64,000 nucleotides of DNA from contig NC_063172.1 of the NCBI RefSeq assembly GCF_023159225.1, forward strand, positions 34,456,832 to 34,520,831, given 5' to 3'. The notes beneath the pieces are model-generated. The model made no database searches and was not told the origin of the DNA. It worked only from the letters and a program-made list of their open reading frames with translations. Shown here piece after piece: positions 47,893-59,363 of this stretch. The first letter of the stretch is position 1. Each line of letters starts with the position of its first letter. Both the position numbers and the translations under genes were made by a program. This stretch comes from Perognathus longimembris pacificus. Lineage: Eukaryota > Chordata > Mammalia > Rodentia > Heteromyidae.

Positions 47893-48089
47893 GCTGTGTG
47901 CCAGTGGCTCACGGCTGTAGCTACTCAGGAGGCTGAGATCTGAGGATCGCAGTTTGAAGGCAGCCCAGGCAGAAAAGTCCCTGTGAAACTCTCATCTTCA
48001 ATTAACAACTCAAAAACCACAAGTAGCACTATGGTTCCCTGGCCCTGAGTTCCAACCCTAAAACAGACACCCCCCCCAAAAAAAAAAAT
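47893..48089 (+). mobile_element. 7SL-like/Geo composite SINE, shortened Geo arm
   Basis: CAGTGGCTCACGGCTGTAGC, ACTCAGGAGGCTGAGATCTG, AGGATCGCAGTTTGAAGGCA, then an abbreviated Geo arm (TAGCACTATGGTTCCCTGGC, CCTGAGTTCCAACCCT) and a C-run plus A tail. Confidence 0.8.
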
Positions 48090-49076
48090 CACCTCATCAA
48101 ATCTCATTATTCCATAAAAATACTATAATCCTAGGCTTTCTTGCTACATTGGTCTTATTTTTATTTCTCTTAAGTTTAAAAGTATTGCTTGCATTATATT
48201 CAAAACAGATGTAAGTAAAACAAGAGAGTTTTGTAAAGTCAAATACTTAAGTAGATTTCTTACCATTCATCAGAAAACAGTTCTGACCCATTTCACAGGA
48301 CAGCAGGATTGATACAAATGATTTGCTCACATGACTGGGCTCTTACTTTAACAGTATGATTTGCCAAGCCACACATGAAAATTTTAAAAGAGAGTTATTT
48401 TTCTTGACCCGAAACAAGGACCACACATACACTTCAGTGAATTGAAAACAGCTGTGTACAGTCTTTGGCACAGAAAAATGCTTTGAAAAAGTACATCTGT
48501 ATGGCCAGTTCAGACTTTGATACAATTGCCTTTAATGTATTTACATATAAATAAAAAGATATGTTGAACTGCTTAGAAACACTTCAATAGTTGAGACACT
48601 TCCTCCTTGAATTCTTTCATTTTCTTTTTCCTACATTTTAACTGGTTCTGTCATTAAAATAAAACCATGAATGCAAATGTAGACCATTAATTTGAAGGAT
48701 GATACTATCTTTAAAACATTGGAAATATTAGGATATTGTAATTCTATTCTTGGCGGTACAGGATGCATTGCAGATACTTTAATCCAGACATCGTTCTGTT
48801 TTCTTCAGTAATGAGGTTAACAATACTTTTCACTTGCTGGGATTCTTGGAAAAGCTTTCAAAAGTATATGGAGTCTTGAAGAGGTTTCTGCAAATAGACA
48901 TAATTGTGACGACAATCAGCATTTCCTTGGCCAATTTTCAGAAAGCATCACCTCTTACATTTTGAAATACTAATGCCATTTTTATTTTGATTTAAGGAAC
49001 ACAAACTGGAATGAGCAGACACTGAAATTCTAAAATTAAATAAACAGATTTAATGAAATAAATGTATTATATCAAA

Positions 49077-49078
<2 letters not shown>
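48090..49078. other. Unique stretch, nothing recognised
   Basis: AT-rich and without recognisable repeats. Confidence 0.4.

Positions 49079-49107
<29 letters not shown>
49079..49107. repeat. (TG)n microsatellite
   Basis: An uninterrupted run of about 14 units, next to the tail side of an antisense SINE. Confidence 0.9.
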
Positions 49108-49314
49108 CCACACTCGTACTTGAACACAGACTTAGGCTTTTTCATTGTTCCTTGGGTTTTTCACTAGTGGTTGGCTCTCTTCCATGTGAGCCACAGCACC
49201 ACATGCAGCTATTTCAGCACAGATTTTTCTGCACAGGATGGCTTTGAACCACAATCCTCAATTCAGCCTCTTGAGAAGCTAGGATTAGAGGCATCTGTCA
49301 CCATTTCTCAGCTT
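49108..49314 (-). mobile_element. 7SL-like/Geo composite SINE, diverged
   Basis: ATGTGAGCCACAGCACCACA (Geo start), GGATGGCTTTGAACCACAAT and AGCCTCTTGAGAAGCTAGGA followed by TTAGAGGCATCTGTCACC (7SL-like arm), all antisense. Confidence 0.7.
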
Positions 49315-49934
49315 AACAATGTTTTTTTTTAATTATTATTATTAGTTGATTAAGAGTGGCAATTCAAGACAACACATGGTGAATCTGGTGGTAATGGAAT
49401 ATTCTAAGGTGCCTCAGATGTCTTTGGTGAACTGAACTTTAAATTTCAAATCAGTAACATAGAAATTATTACAAAAAGCTATAGATAAAGGGGTGCTTTA
49501 CAAAAGATTTTTTGCTTAACCTTTCTGCTTACTTCCCTAAAAATATGAAAAAGGTCTAGAGATATCAATTCTATACATGTATATTTCCACAGACATCAAT
49601 TTTCTTGGACATAAATCTAGAAGTGTAAAAATAATGTAGTCTAGCATGGGTATTTGCTGTAAGAACTTTTGCCTTGATGGTAAATGAGTGGAAAGGTTAA
49701 GTAGAAGACGCGCATCATTGCTGTAATTTGTAAACTGATGTGATAACCTCATGTTTAATATTTTATGGAGTAGAAGGTGAATGCTACTGGGAGAAATGTC
49801 ACTCAGAGATAAGGGAAATCATATGCTAAGAATGTGTATAAATAGGACTGAGAATTAACTTGAGTGTTTCTTTATTAATTGATAGACTGGTGTAACATGA
49901 CGATGAAATAATGAAGGTATCCTAGCAACCATAT
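49315..49934. other. Unique stretch, nothing recognised
   Basis: No confident feature. Confidence 0.4.
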
Positions 49935-50060
49935 TTTCATAACAACTGTGGCCTGTAAGACTGTGCTAAGTGTCAGGCACATTTTATTAATTTAGGAGGG
50001 TGAGCAAAGGTAATTCCAATTAACAAACTGCAAAGAAGGGTATAGATTTGATCTCACCTA
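49935..50060 (-). mobile_element. Possible MIR (antisense)
   Basis: GACTGTGCTAAGTGTCAGGC followed by ACATTTTATTAATTTAGGAG has the antisense MIR 3' start. The rest is poor. Confidence 0.4.
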
Positions 50061-50099
50061 AGTAGAATTTTTTTTTTATAAAAAATACTCTACTGGAAC

Positions 50100-50200
50100 A
50101 GAGTAAGAGCAGGGGTGACATGGTTCCAAAAGAAACGTACTCTTTATCTGACTTATATAACTGTAAGTTGTACGCAACTTTTATGACCATTAAAAATGAA
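50100..50200 (+). mobile_element. LINE-1 3' terminus fragment
   Basis: GGGGTGACATGGTTCCAAAA, GAAACGTACTCTTTATCTGA and CTTATATAACTGTAAGTTGT match the end of the 20.5 kb copy, followed by an ATTAAAAATG end. Confidence 0.75.
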
Positions 50201-50829
50201 TGAAGAAAAAAATTATATACCTAGATGGATAAATCATCTTTAACTTGATAGCATTCCATTTATGAGTAATATTCTGTCATTCAGATATTTGGGATATATC
50301 TGGAAAAGAAGCTACACAATCTGTCAGTATTATAAGATTGAAACAGGTGTTTACTTATAAATGGATTTTTCTGTTTTTATAAGCTTTCCTTTTTTTACAG
50401 AATACCAAAGGAAAAGTATGCTTTATTTTGATATTCTAAAACTGATTTATTTCTTATTTTCCCCAAATTTTTCTTTAAACTACCTAATTGTCAAATAAAA
50501 ATGACATAAATTCAATATATGTGATGGATGATGGAGCATCTGTGTACCTTGTATATTGACAATGATGGCTGAATCAACATGTCAAGCAGTTATTCATGGT
50601 TACCATTTGTATGGAGCAAGGTGGTGGAGAATGCTTTTAGCACTTTTTTTCTATAAGCTGCAAGCATAAAGCAGGTATTACCTTCTTTTATTATTTCTCA
50701 AGTAGAACAAATTTTAACTTAACTGACCAATGAATGGATACATGAGTCTACTAAATAAGTTTAACTCTTCTACTTAGCACAATTCTAATATAGTTTTTGT
50801 ATATGTATTGTGATGCAATGGAACAGTCT
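50201..50829. other. Unique stretch, nothing recognised
   Basis: AT-rich, nothing assigned. Confidence 0.4.
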
Positions 50830-51480
50830 AGTTACAGTTTTGACAAGTATGTAGTCACTCATTACTCACTCCCTATAGAATGCTCCTATACCTCAGCCAG
50901 TTCCTTGATATTCCTCTTCCATAGTGTCTCCTCATCCTGCAGCAACTGATCTCATGTGTCCCACAATTGTCCAGTGTTCCATGGTTAGAAATTCATATAA
51001 ATGCAATTATAGTTCATATCATTTGCCTCCATCATTTTCCACTTGACACTAAATCTTTTAGATTCAACCATGTTGCTTATGTAACTGTAATGTAATACAT
51101 TTTATTCATAAGTGACAGGCCAGTGTGATTATATAATAGTTTCCCATTTGGGTATGGTGAGTGCTAATCCAATAATAGCTGATAGGAGAATAGAAGAATT
51201 TTTGTGAACCTGTACCTTCATTTCTCTCAAATAGAAAGCTGGTGGTGGGATTGCTGAGTAACTTTGTCTAAATTGTTTTCAAGAAGTATATGAAAGTAAT
51301 AGTTCACAGTTTCATTAGTACTTCACATTGTCAACCTTTCTGATTTTAGCTATTCTAATAGGGTATGGAATGCCATCTCATTGTGAGTTTAAACTTGCAT
51401 TCCCTCAATGATTGGAGGACAAATATTCCTGTGCTTATAAGTTTCTGTGAAGTATCTTTTCAGATTTTCTTAATCAAGTT
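50830..51480 (-). mobile_element. Ancient LINE-1 (L1M type, antisense)
   Basis: Follows the antisense order of old mammalian LINE-1 3' sequence: CAGCAACTGATCTCATGTG, TTCATATAAATGCAATTATA, GATTCAACCATGTTGCTTAT, GCTGGTGGTGGGATTGCTGA, TTTAGCTATTCTAATAGGGT and GGAATGCCATCTCATTGTGA. Highly diverged and non-coding. Confidence 0.7.
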
Positions 51481-52018
51481 ATCTTCAGATTTGTGACCTG
51501 TAGAATGAGGACAAAGAAGAGGTCCCAGGATGGAGTGATAGATTGCTCCATTACACGAGTAAGATATAACAACTGTGGATGAATCCACATGTTCATGTAG
51601 AGTTTTAGAGTTTTTCATAACTTGAAAAGTCTAGGAAATTTTTCTTTGTACTTCTTTACTGCTTTCATCAATTTTATATGACTTTAATGAAAGTGGCTTG
51701 AATGTTTGTTTTCTTTATGATCCTTGATACTCACCAGAAAATTTATGGACTTATGTAAAAAGTTAGCCATCTCATTTCAACCCTGACAAAATGATTCTTC
51801 TGCCCAGGAATTTTACCTCCAGTGTTACATATGCAAAGTAAGACATTCAGTTTTTGAAATGAATTTGTATTGCTCTGAGAAAATATTTAGTAAAAGGCAA
51901 GATTTATAGCTATTAAGAAAGAAAAGATATTGTCCTTTTATTTCCTTTTTACCCCTATTGGTGAAATTGAGAAATATGAATAATTTGTCAACTATCACGT
52001 AACAACATTATATCACCG
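51481..52018. other. Unique stretch, nothing recognised
   Basis: Nothing assigned. Confidence 0.35.
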
Positions 52019-52312
52019 AAAAACTATATGTCATGCTAGGCACTAGTGGCTCCTGTCTGTAATCCTAGCTATTTGGGAGGCTGAAGTCTGAGGATCACAA
52101 TTCAAAGCCAGCCTGTGCAGGAAAGTCTGTGAGAGTCTTATCTCCAAGTAATCAAAAGAAAATCAGAAGTGGGGCCGTGGTTCAAAGTGGTAAAGTGCTA
52201 GCTTTGAGCAAAAGAGTTCAGGGAGAAAGCTCAGGCCCCGTGTGCAAGCCTCACAACCTAAAATAAACAAATAAAAAGTAAACAATAACAACAACCAAAA
52301 AAACTATGTCAT
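52019..52312 (+). mobile_element. 7SL-like/Geo composite SINE, best full-length example
   Basis: The 7SL-like arm (CTGTCTGTAATCCTAGCTAT, TTGGGAGGCTGAAGTCTGAG, GATCACAATTCAAAGCCAGC, GAGTCTTATCTCCAAG) is joined to a full Geo arm (GGGGCCGTGGTTCAAAGTGG, GCTAGCTTTGAGCAAAAGAG, CTCAGGCCCCGTGTGCAAGC) and an AAATAAAC-rich tail. Flanks AAAAACTATATGTCAT (left) and AAAAACTATGTCAT (right) are the target-site duplication, one copy having a 2 bp length change. Confidence 0.9.
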
Positions 52313-52619
52313 TAGCAGATATTACAATATCTATTAAAACTATGACAGTACAATGACTAGCTTTCCAGAACTCTCAATCTAAAGTGCCAAAGTAAAATTA
52401 CATTACTAATAAAGAAAGAATCAGGTGCCAGGAGCGAACAATCAAAAATAGCCAAACCTTCAAATGATGGTGTAAAAAGAAAAACCTACAGTATACCTTC
52501 AAAGAACTACAAGGAAAGCACAGTATTTTCCATAGACTAAAGAAGTAGTGCTTCTGATGCTTGCATAATGAGGTTTACATAGGGAATAGTATACAGAGAG
52601 CTCTCTGAAAGCCCATTGG

Positions 52620-52860
52620 GGTACTCAGCACTTTATAAGTGCCATGCACTGTCCTAAGGGCTATATGGAAATGAAGTTTTTCCTTCTGACAGCTGTAAAG
52701 TCTTTATGGAATTTATTTACAGGAGATAAGAAAAGTCATATCACATTTCTAAGGTCAAAAAAAAGCAGTAGATGATTGGCCTAGACTTTAATACCACATC
52801 TGCCTCATTCAAAAGATATGCTTTCAACCACCAGGTTGCAACTGTGTGTTGAGGAAATAA
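52620..52860 (-). mobile_element. MIR SINE (antisense)
   Basis: GTACTCAGCACTTTATAAGT, GCCATGCACTGTCCTAAGGG, TTTACAGGAGATAAGAAAAG and TCACATTTCTAAGGTC follow the antisense MIR consensus in order. Confidence 0.7.
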
Positions 52861-54029
52861 TTATGCCAATGTTTTATTTATTAGCTATGTTCCATAAGAA
52901 GGAAGACCTCTATCAGGTCAGAATGGAAATCTATCAGGACCTCACAGTGGTAGTCTCATGAACAGACAAACAAAATCACCCAAGGGAGATTAAGTGAGGT
53001 AGTAAGAGAAGGACATGATTATAAAATGCCACTGGTATTAAGCTAAGTGAGTGCAGGAAGCTACTGTAGATTAGAAACTGCAATGTGCCTAGTTGGCCAA
53101 AATTTAGTATAAGACTATTCCCAAGGAGTTTAGGAATACAAATCACTATAGTCTAACAATATGGGAGATTGTTTCCTTTGCCTTTCCAATAAAGTGACAA
53201 AATAAGACAAGAAAAATAAAATAAATACAAATGCAGCACATCTAAGGGCACTGTAGAATTCATTACTAAGTAAATACTTTATGCCTATTATAAATCAGTC
53301 ACTCTAGTAGGCCATGGGTTTGATTCTCTCAAATAACAAAGAATAGGAATCTGGAAATCAGGAAAAAAACGAGATTGAATTCAAGCACAGAAGAATGTAA
53401 TGATGTCGATGGAACAATGCAACAATGACTGATTTGCCCTGTGTAATGTCAGAGTCATTGAGTGTTACTCTTCATTTTTTCTTCAGATTCTGAATTACTT
53501 AAAAGTGTCGAACAGTGTGTGGTCAGTGCATCCAAGTTTGAAATCTTACTTCTTTTCTTCTGAAGTAGTTCTCAATCCAATGATTCAAAGATGGCTTCTG
53601 TCTAATACTAGTCTTCACCAAAACTATAAAGAAGCTTTAGAAGTAGTGGTTGAAGTCAAAGAAGTAATATCAACCACTAATATTATGTCTTGAGGTATTG
53701 GCTTCATATTTAATTCTGAAACCAAATGCAAGCTGCACTGTGTAAACTTACAGAAATTTAATTAATCTCTATGTATGGTCTATACACTGAAGGTTGTTTT
53801 CAGTCTAGTTTGGAGCTATTTGCTCCACCACTATCACTGGAATTTAACGGGTTAACCATCCCTGAGCCATCTGGAACTTTCAGCTGTTCAGAATAATTCA
53901 TTTCCAGGGAGTTCTGTATAGCAGAGGACTTAACTGTATGTGTTTTCACATAATGTGAATAGAAATGTGACTATTTGTAATATTTAAATTCTCCACTTCT
54001 ATAAATGAAAGCAAGTTCAGTCTGAGATT
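52861..54029. other. Unique stretch, nothing recognised
   Basis: The 62-codon frame at 53505-53693 has no recognised family or splice support. Confidence 0.4.
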
Positions 54030-54340
54030 TATCATGACTCAGTTTTTCTCTGCCTCCTCCAAACGCTACGTGCCTCTTTTGGGGAGCTTATGAATAGATA
54101 CCGCTGCCGACTGCAGTAGGTGACAGTTAAACATACTCTTCTGCATTTGCAGAAGATGAATCATGCTCTTTCTCAGTCATTTGGCTTTTCAAGATCTCTA
54201 CTAAAGAGAAGATGCAAAAAGCCTCTCTTGTGATCTTTCATCAGTCATCAAACTTGTGGCTTTTAGAACACATTGGATTTGAGAAGCTTTTTATGAAGCA
54301 CCTTGAAACAGCTTGCCATGGAGATGGGGGAAAAAGGAAG
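54030..54340. other. Unique block, weak candidate conserved element
   Basis: Repeat-free, with a perfect AP-1-type TGACTCA (54035-54041) and CpG-containing words (AACGCTACG, ACCGCTGCCGACTG) unusual for this AT-rich region. No conservation data are available. Confidence 0.3.
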
Positions 54341-55154
54341 GCAGATGCTTAAAAAAGAACTTTTTTTCTTTCAGTTAACATATCACAGAATGGGCTCTGT
54401 GCCCAAACTTGAGAATTCAGAATCCTCATTGACATGAAAAGGAGTTTTCTTTCTTTTTTATAAAGCGGTTGGATTAGTCCTTGATTTGAATAAAAATTTC
54501 ACTTTTGTTCCTGCTCTCATTTCTTTCTTTCCTTTTATATTTTTTTCTGCACTGTTGTTTCATAGGTTCTTTCCCTGCAAAAACTGAGTATCTCCTTTCA
54601 TGTTTAACAGTTGTATCTCTCTGGGTATTTCTAGAAAGTTTATATCTAATGGGTTCCTAAGCAAACACATGCAATAGTAAGTTTGTTATCAGACATGAAG
54701 TGGTAGAAGACAGAGTTAGGACTGTCTTTCATCAAGATAATATTTATAGCTAAGCAAATCAACATTTCAGCCCTGCAAATCCTAAATTTGTTGCCAGACA
54801 GTGTCTGGAGATTGTTTTGTATGTTTTGATTAGATACAGATTCCTTTAACTTTGTTCTAACAAAACCAGGATTCTGTGTTAATTCTGTTCTTTGTTTTTC
54901 CTTGTTGGGTCTTGTGATAAATGAGATGTCTTTCTTCAGGATCATAGTAACCTAAATCAACTTTTCTTCACCTTGTACCTCAAAATGCTGCAGAAATATA
55001 GAAACAACATAAACACTTGAATTAATTCAAAGTACAATCATGTCTGACACAAACCTAAATAGAAAAAGTGAGCAATGTTATTTAGCTAGTAAACTGTTTC
55101 CAAAGAGCAATTTCTTGTGTGTGTCTTAGAAAAGACACTCTTTGTATATGTAAC
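54341..55154. other. Unique stretch, nothing recognised
   Basis: The 99-codon antisense frame at 54646-54945 has no recognisable domain. Confidence 0.4.
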
Positions 55155-55225
55155 AGACATTAATTGAGTATTTTCTATGTTCTAGGCACTATGGTAGATT
55201 CTGGGAATATGAATGGAGTATTCAA
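55155..55225 (+). repeat. Ancient mammalian repeat scrap
   Basis: ACATTAATTGAGTATTTTCT, ATGTTCTAGGCACTATGGTA and GATTCTGGGAATATGAATGG resemble the widespread 'attgagcacctactatgtgccaggcactg...ggggatacaa' motif. Its family is not assigned here. Confidence 0.5.
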
Positions 55226-55912
55226 CGTAGAGAATTTATAGTGAAATCAAGAAAGTGAGAATGAACTGAGACAGATTCTGACGTACGATGCTTGCTTAGT
55301 TATAAGGTTTCACAAGCGTATACAAATAGGTTTCCAAATCAGAGTATAGGGGCCCTTCCTTGAGGGAATTTTTTAACTTTTGGAAAAGAGAAAGAAACAT
55401 AGAGAATTATTAATTAAAATCACTGGCTTGTATTTCCAGCCAGTGAGACTTTACTAGTAAATGAGACTTCACTAGAGGTTCTGGGTCTGAATACCAACCT
55501 CATGTCTGCGCATGTTCTGCCTGACTTGGCTTTGTGTGCCAGATTAGGAAGCATTAAGAAACTGAGCTCTTGCCATCCACCAGAAAGCCTTCCAATGGTG
55601 ACAATAAGAACAATACAACTGTTTTCATGTGATAAACATAGCCAAGAGGAATGGTCATGAGCTTATATGGAACAGACCCAAGGATACATAAAAATACCAA
55701 GTGAGGTTTTGAGACAAGATAGAAAGTGTAGAAGGTGTAGATAATGGTTAATAAAACACAACTGATGACCAACAGTGTGACTCTATTTGTCCTTACAAGC
55801 TGCTATAGCCTGCTGGAAAACTTTAGCAATCTAAAAGCCACACATAAAATAAAAGTAAGAGGAGTGAAAGAAGACTTATTCGGAGTTTAGATTATAATTA
55901 GCTGTATGTATT
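55226..55912. other. Unique stretch, nothing recognised
   Basis: Nothing assigned. Confidence 0.35.
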
Positions 55913-56162
55913 CCACAAACAATTCTTTTATTTATTTATTTATTTTTTTTTTTTTTGGCCAGTCCTGGGCCTTGGACTCAGGGCCTGAGCACTGTCCCTG
56001 GCTTCTTTTTGCTCAAGGCTAGCACTCTGCCACTTGAGCCACAGCGCCGCTTCTGGCCGTTTTCTGTATATATGGTGCTGGGGAATCGAACCTAGGGCCT
56101 CGTGTATCCGAGGCAGGCACTCTTGCCACTAGGCTATATCCTCAGCCCCACAAACAATTCTT
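55913..56162 (-). mobile_element. Young IDL-Geo SINE with 15 bp duplication
   Basis: Antisense full dimer. CCACAAACAATTCTT lies at 55913-55927 and 56148-56162. The tail on + is (TTTA)n then T. CpGs are preserved (AGCGCCGCTTCTGGCCG, GGGGAATCGAACC, CTCGTGTATCCGAGG). The Geo arm has the GTCCAAGGC form. Confidence 0.95.
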
Positions 56163-56975
56163 AATGATGTGTATTGGATTTGCTCATTTTTTTTTTCTGG
56201 GAGTTTGAATTTTCAAGAGGTCATCATGTCTATCATGCAGAGAGAATGAACTGGAGAGATGAAGAAGAAACTGAAGATTAGACTGAAAAGAAAAGAATAG
56301 AAGCAATAGAGTATGTGAGAGATGGCAGACCTCAGAATAGGACTGAATGTGGGGTAATAAAATGAATGAAATAAGCATGTTTGAGGGTATGGATTGAACA
56401 GAAATTGATTGAGGGAATGTATTTAGAAGGAGGGTTTTGTGAGAATGAAATGTAATAGGCAGAGCACATGACCTCTTGGCTTCTACTTTGAGCATGGGGT
56501 GGGTGGCCATACCAGTTTTTGAAAAATGATTGTACAAAGGAAAACACTTAAGGTCAATAGGATGAGATCTGTTTGCATTTTCTGTTTCAGAGATTGATGG
56601 ATTTGTATATGCTAGCTTAGATTTCAGGCAGGGGAGTGACTGGAAGTAAAGACTCTTATATGGAGATAACAGCGTAGGCAGAAATGCTGTTAGTTATATC
56701 CATTTGAATGACTGACCAAACAACTGAACTTCTAAGGAAAAATATTCATAGGAAAATGAATCATGGAATACCAATTCTGTATGAAGTAAACTGTCTTACA
56801 TATAATGAATTTGAAACTGATTTTAAAACACATTATAGAAAGGGAAATTATAATGTGATCTAGGTAGTTTGAAGCCAAAATATTCATGTTGCATCTCACT
56901 TGACATATATTACTATATGACAAGATACACAAACTCATCAGAATTCTAGCATTGAGCTCTCTAGTACATCCTCAA
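56163..56975. other. Unique stretch, nothing recognised
   Basis: The 117-codon antisense frame at 56184-56537 overlaps a second frame and has no domain. Confidence 0.4.
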
Positions 56976-57019
56976 CAATGTCTCTAGAATTAGGGTTAAA
57001 GAAATTAATGGCATTAAAG

Positions 57020-57439
57020 GGAACCCTACTTCATTGTTGGTGGGAATGTAAACTGGTTCAGCCACTATGGCAAGCAGTATGGAGATTCCTCAGAAGGCTA
57101 AATATAGAACTCCCCTATGACCCACCAGCCCCACTTTTGGGTATCTACCCAAAAGACCACAAACAAAATCACAGTAATGCCACCAGCACAACAATGTTCA
57201 TTGCAGCACAATTTGTCATAGCGAGAATCTGGAACCAACCCAGATGCCCCTCAGTAGATGAATGGATCAGAAAAATGTGGTACATATACACAATGGAATT
57301 TTATTATGCCTCTATCAGAGAGAATTACATTGTCCCATTTGTAAGGAAATGGAAAGACTTGGAAAAAATTATACTAAGTGAAGTGAGCCAGACCCAAAGA
57401 AACATGGACTCTGTGGTCTCCCTTATTGGGAATAATTAG
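57020..57439 (+). pseudogene. LINE-1 ORF2 C-terminal fragment, frame intact
   Basis: In full LINE-1, ORF2 encodes the endonuclease and reverse transcriptase. Here only about 139 codons of the C-terminal domain remain, with an uninterrupted frame beginning GTLLHCWWECK and ending at a TAG at 57437-57439. The truncation falls inside the C-terminal cysteine motif (C-x3-C-x7-H-x4-C in human L1), removing the first two cysteines. The ATG at 56978 lies in host flank, so the 153-codon frame is a chance fusion of 14 flanking codons to the remnant. It lacks all catalytic domains and is not expected to function. Confidence 0.95.
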
Positions 57440-57812
57440 TACAGGTTTAGGCAAGTCATAGGAGAGCATCGCAAGGCCCTATAGCTATACCCTTATGAAC
57501 ACATACGATGTTGCTAAGTGAAATGAACTCTGTTATGGAGACAATTGTTATATCAAAGTTGTAACTACTTTCAACATCCCATGTGTATCTGTAGCTTCTA
57601 TTATTGACGATGTTCTTGTATCACCTTCCTGTGGTTGTGCCTACACTATCTCTGTAATCTTATCTGAGTATATTGGAAACCGTGTATACTGGTATTGGAA
57701 CTAGGAAATTGAAAGGGAATACCAAAATTGAGAGACACTGGGTAAAAAAAGACAAACAACTACAAAAGCAATACTTGAAAACTGTTTGGTGTAAGTGAAC
57801 TGAACACCTCAT

Positions 57813-57846
57813 GGGGGGAAAGGGAAAGGGGGAGGGGGGAGGGGGG
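57813..57846 (+). other. G-rich tract in LINE-1 3' UTR, potential G-quadruplex
   Basis: Several G runs (6, 3, 5, 6 and 6 G) separated by one to three A. Purine-rich, quadruplex-prone tracts are a known feature of LINE-1 3' UTRs. The other copies in the window have weaker counterparts. Confidence 0.75.
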
Positions 57847-57966
57847 TATAAGGGACAAGGTAACAAACAGTACAAGTAATGTATCCAATACCTAGCATGT
57901 GAAACTAACCTCTCTGTCCATCAGTTTGATAATAAAAATTTGAAAAAAAAAGAAATTAATGGCATT

Positions 57967-58177
57967 TGGTTTAATCAGATAAATTATATGATGGGATAAA
58001 ATCAACTTAATGGATACTGGTACTTCATTTCTACTTTACTTGTATGTTTACAACTTCATCATGTGGAAAATGGCTGAGAAAACAGTATCTTAATTCAGAG
58101 TGATGTTTAAAACAATAAGATGAGAAACAGGTTATGCACATTATCTGGTATATTAGTAAAGCATGAAGATATTATCA
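57967..58177. other. Unique flank, nothing recognised
   Basis: AT-rich sequence after the LINE-1 insertion. Confidence 0.4.
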
Positions 58178-58243
58178 TGTTCAGTGATATGGCACTTATT
58201 TAGCATGTGCAAAGCCCTACCTAGGTTCTATTCTCAGTATTAA
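58178..58243 (+). mobile_element. ID-type SINE monomer, diverged
   Basis: TTTAGCATGTGCAAAGCCCT, then AGGTTCTATTCTCAGTATTA, matches the middle and 3' half of an ID element. The start is degraded. Confidence 0.65.
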
Positions 58244-59363
58244 AGTAAGTTATCCTTCAATAATATGCTATTTCACTAATGGAGTAATAATACTGAAAAA
58301 ATACTGCAAAATAAAGCTTAAAATGGAAATACAAAAACATGTTGATATATATTCAATAACAGAGAGTAAATTTCATAAAGCCAGGAATTAGAGCTTGTTT
58401 CACATTTTCTGAACAAATGGAAGATTCTGAAAATAAATGTGTCATTAAGTAAGAGTAGTTTATTACTTAAAGTAAATTTGAGTAATTTGAAGTGTAAAAC
58501 ATAAGTTTTGGCAGTGATTCTGCTTAGTAAAATGCCCCAACTTTTGAAAAAAAAATACGGCAAGGAAATCAAAAGTAGCTGATCAAAAGTAGCTGACAGA
58601 TATTAAATGGTGTAAAACTTAAGTAAGCTCTGAAAGTTTATCATACTGAACCTCTAGATTAAGAAAATAATCTTTAAAGTTTGAGATATGTATGTGAAAA
58701 TAAATGTCTATGAGATATGTAAATAAAAATACCAATGATATGGATAAACAAGATTTTCAGGTTTTGCCATATGACATTTTATGGTTTTCCCAAGAAAATT
58801 CTCATAGCTGGGATCTGGGAGGCACAGTTCACATTAGTGTGACCTAAGAGCAGTACTGCATTGGTGTTAGACCTCTGAGGAGATATGAGAGCTGTGACAT
58901 TCTTGCTGGCTAGGGCAGCTCAGCCATCCCTTTGTGGTAAGGATCTTGGCATCATGGAGCTGAAGAGACTTGGGTTCATACTCAGAAAATTACTGATTTT
59001 TTTTTTAATTTCTGTCTGAATAGTAAGATGAGAGTATGAATCCTGCTCAGGAAATATGATGATTGGCAGAGGCAAAGGTATGCAATCATGACTCAAACAG
59101 GAGATGCCTTTTAAACATGTATTATTCCACACTTGGAGCAGGTACATGCTGGAACTAAAGGCATGGGGAATGAGACCCTTCCACTTACTACCAAGGGAAG
59201 CACCTTGCTGGGGGAAGGAAGGCTGATAGGAGAGGAGACTAGAGATGTCAGGAATGGTACTTTAAGTTAGAATACAAGGCTGGAGCCCAAAGTTTGGATT
59301 CAAGGAAGAACCATCCTCTGATTTGAGTGTCTTCATCAAGAGCTTTTATTGCCCACTGTATTC
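58244..59363. other. Unique stretch, nothing recognised
   Basis: AT-rich. TAGCTGATCAAAAGTAGCTGA (58574-58594) holds a short tandem echo. Nothing else. Confidence 0.4.

Larger units (their letters stand above)
56998..57966 (+). mobile_element. 5'-truncated LINE-1 with perfect 18 bp duplication
   Basis: The body runs from about 57016 to 57948. Perfect flanks AAAGAAATTAATGGCATT lie at 56998-57015 and 57949-57966, the last bases of the A tail being ambiguous with the duplication. It contains the ORF2 end, its stop codon and a full 3' UTR ending GATAATAAAAATTTG plus A. It is the best-preserved LINE-1 here. Its 3' UTR (TCAACATCCCATGTGTATCT, GTATCACCTTCCTGTGGTTG) differs from the copies at 20.5 and 34.6 kb, so it belongs to another subfamily. 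Confidence 0.97.

Noticed and set aside
56978..57439. 153-codon frame that looks like a real protein
   Set aside because: It is the C-terminal end of LINE-1 ORF2 in a 5'-truncated insertion bounded by a target-site duplication. The ATG lies in flanking DNA.
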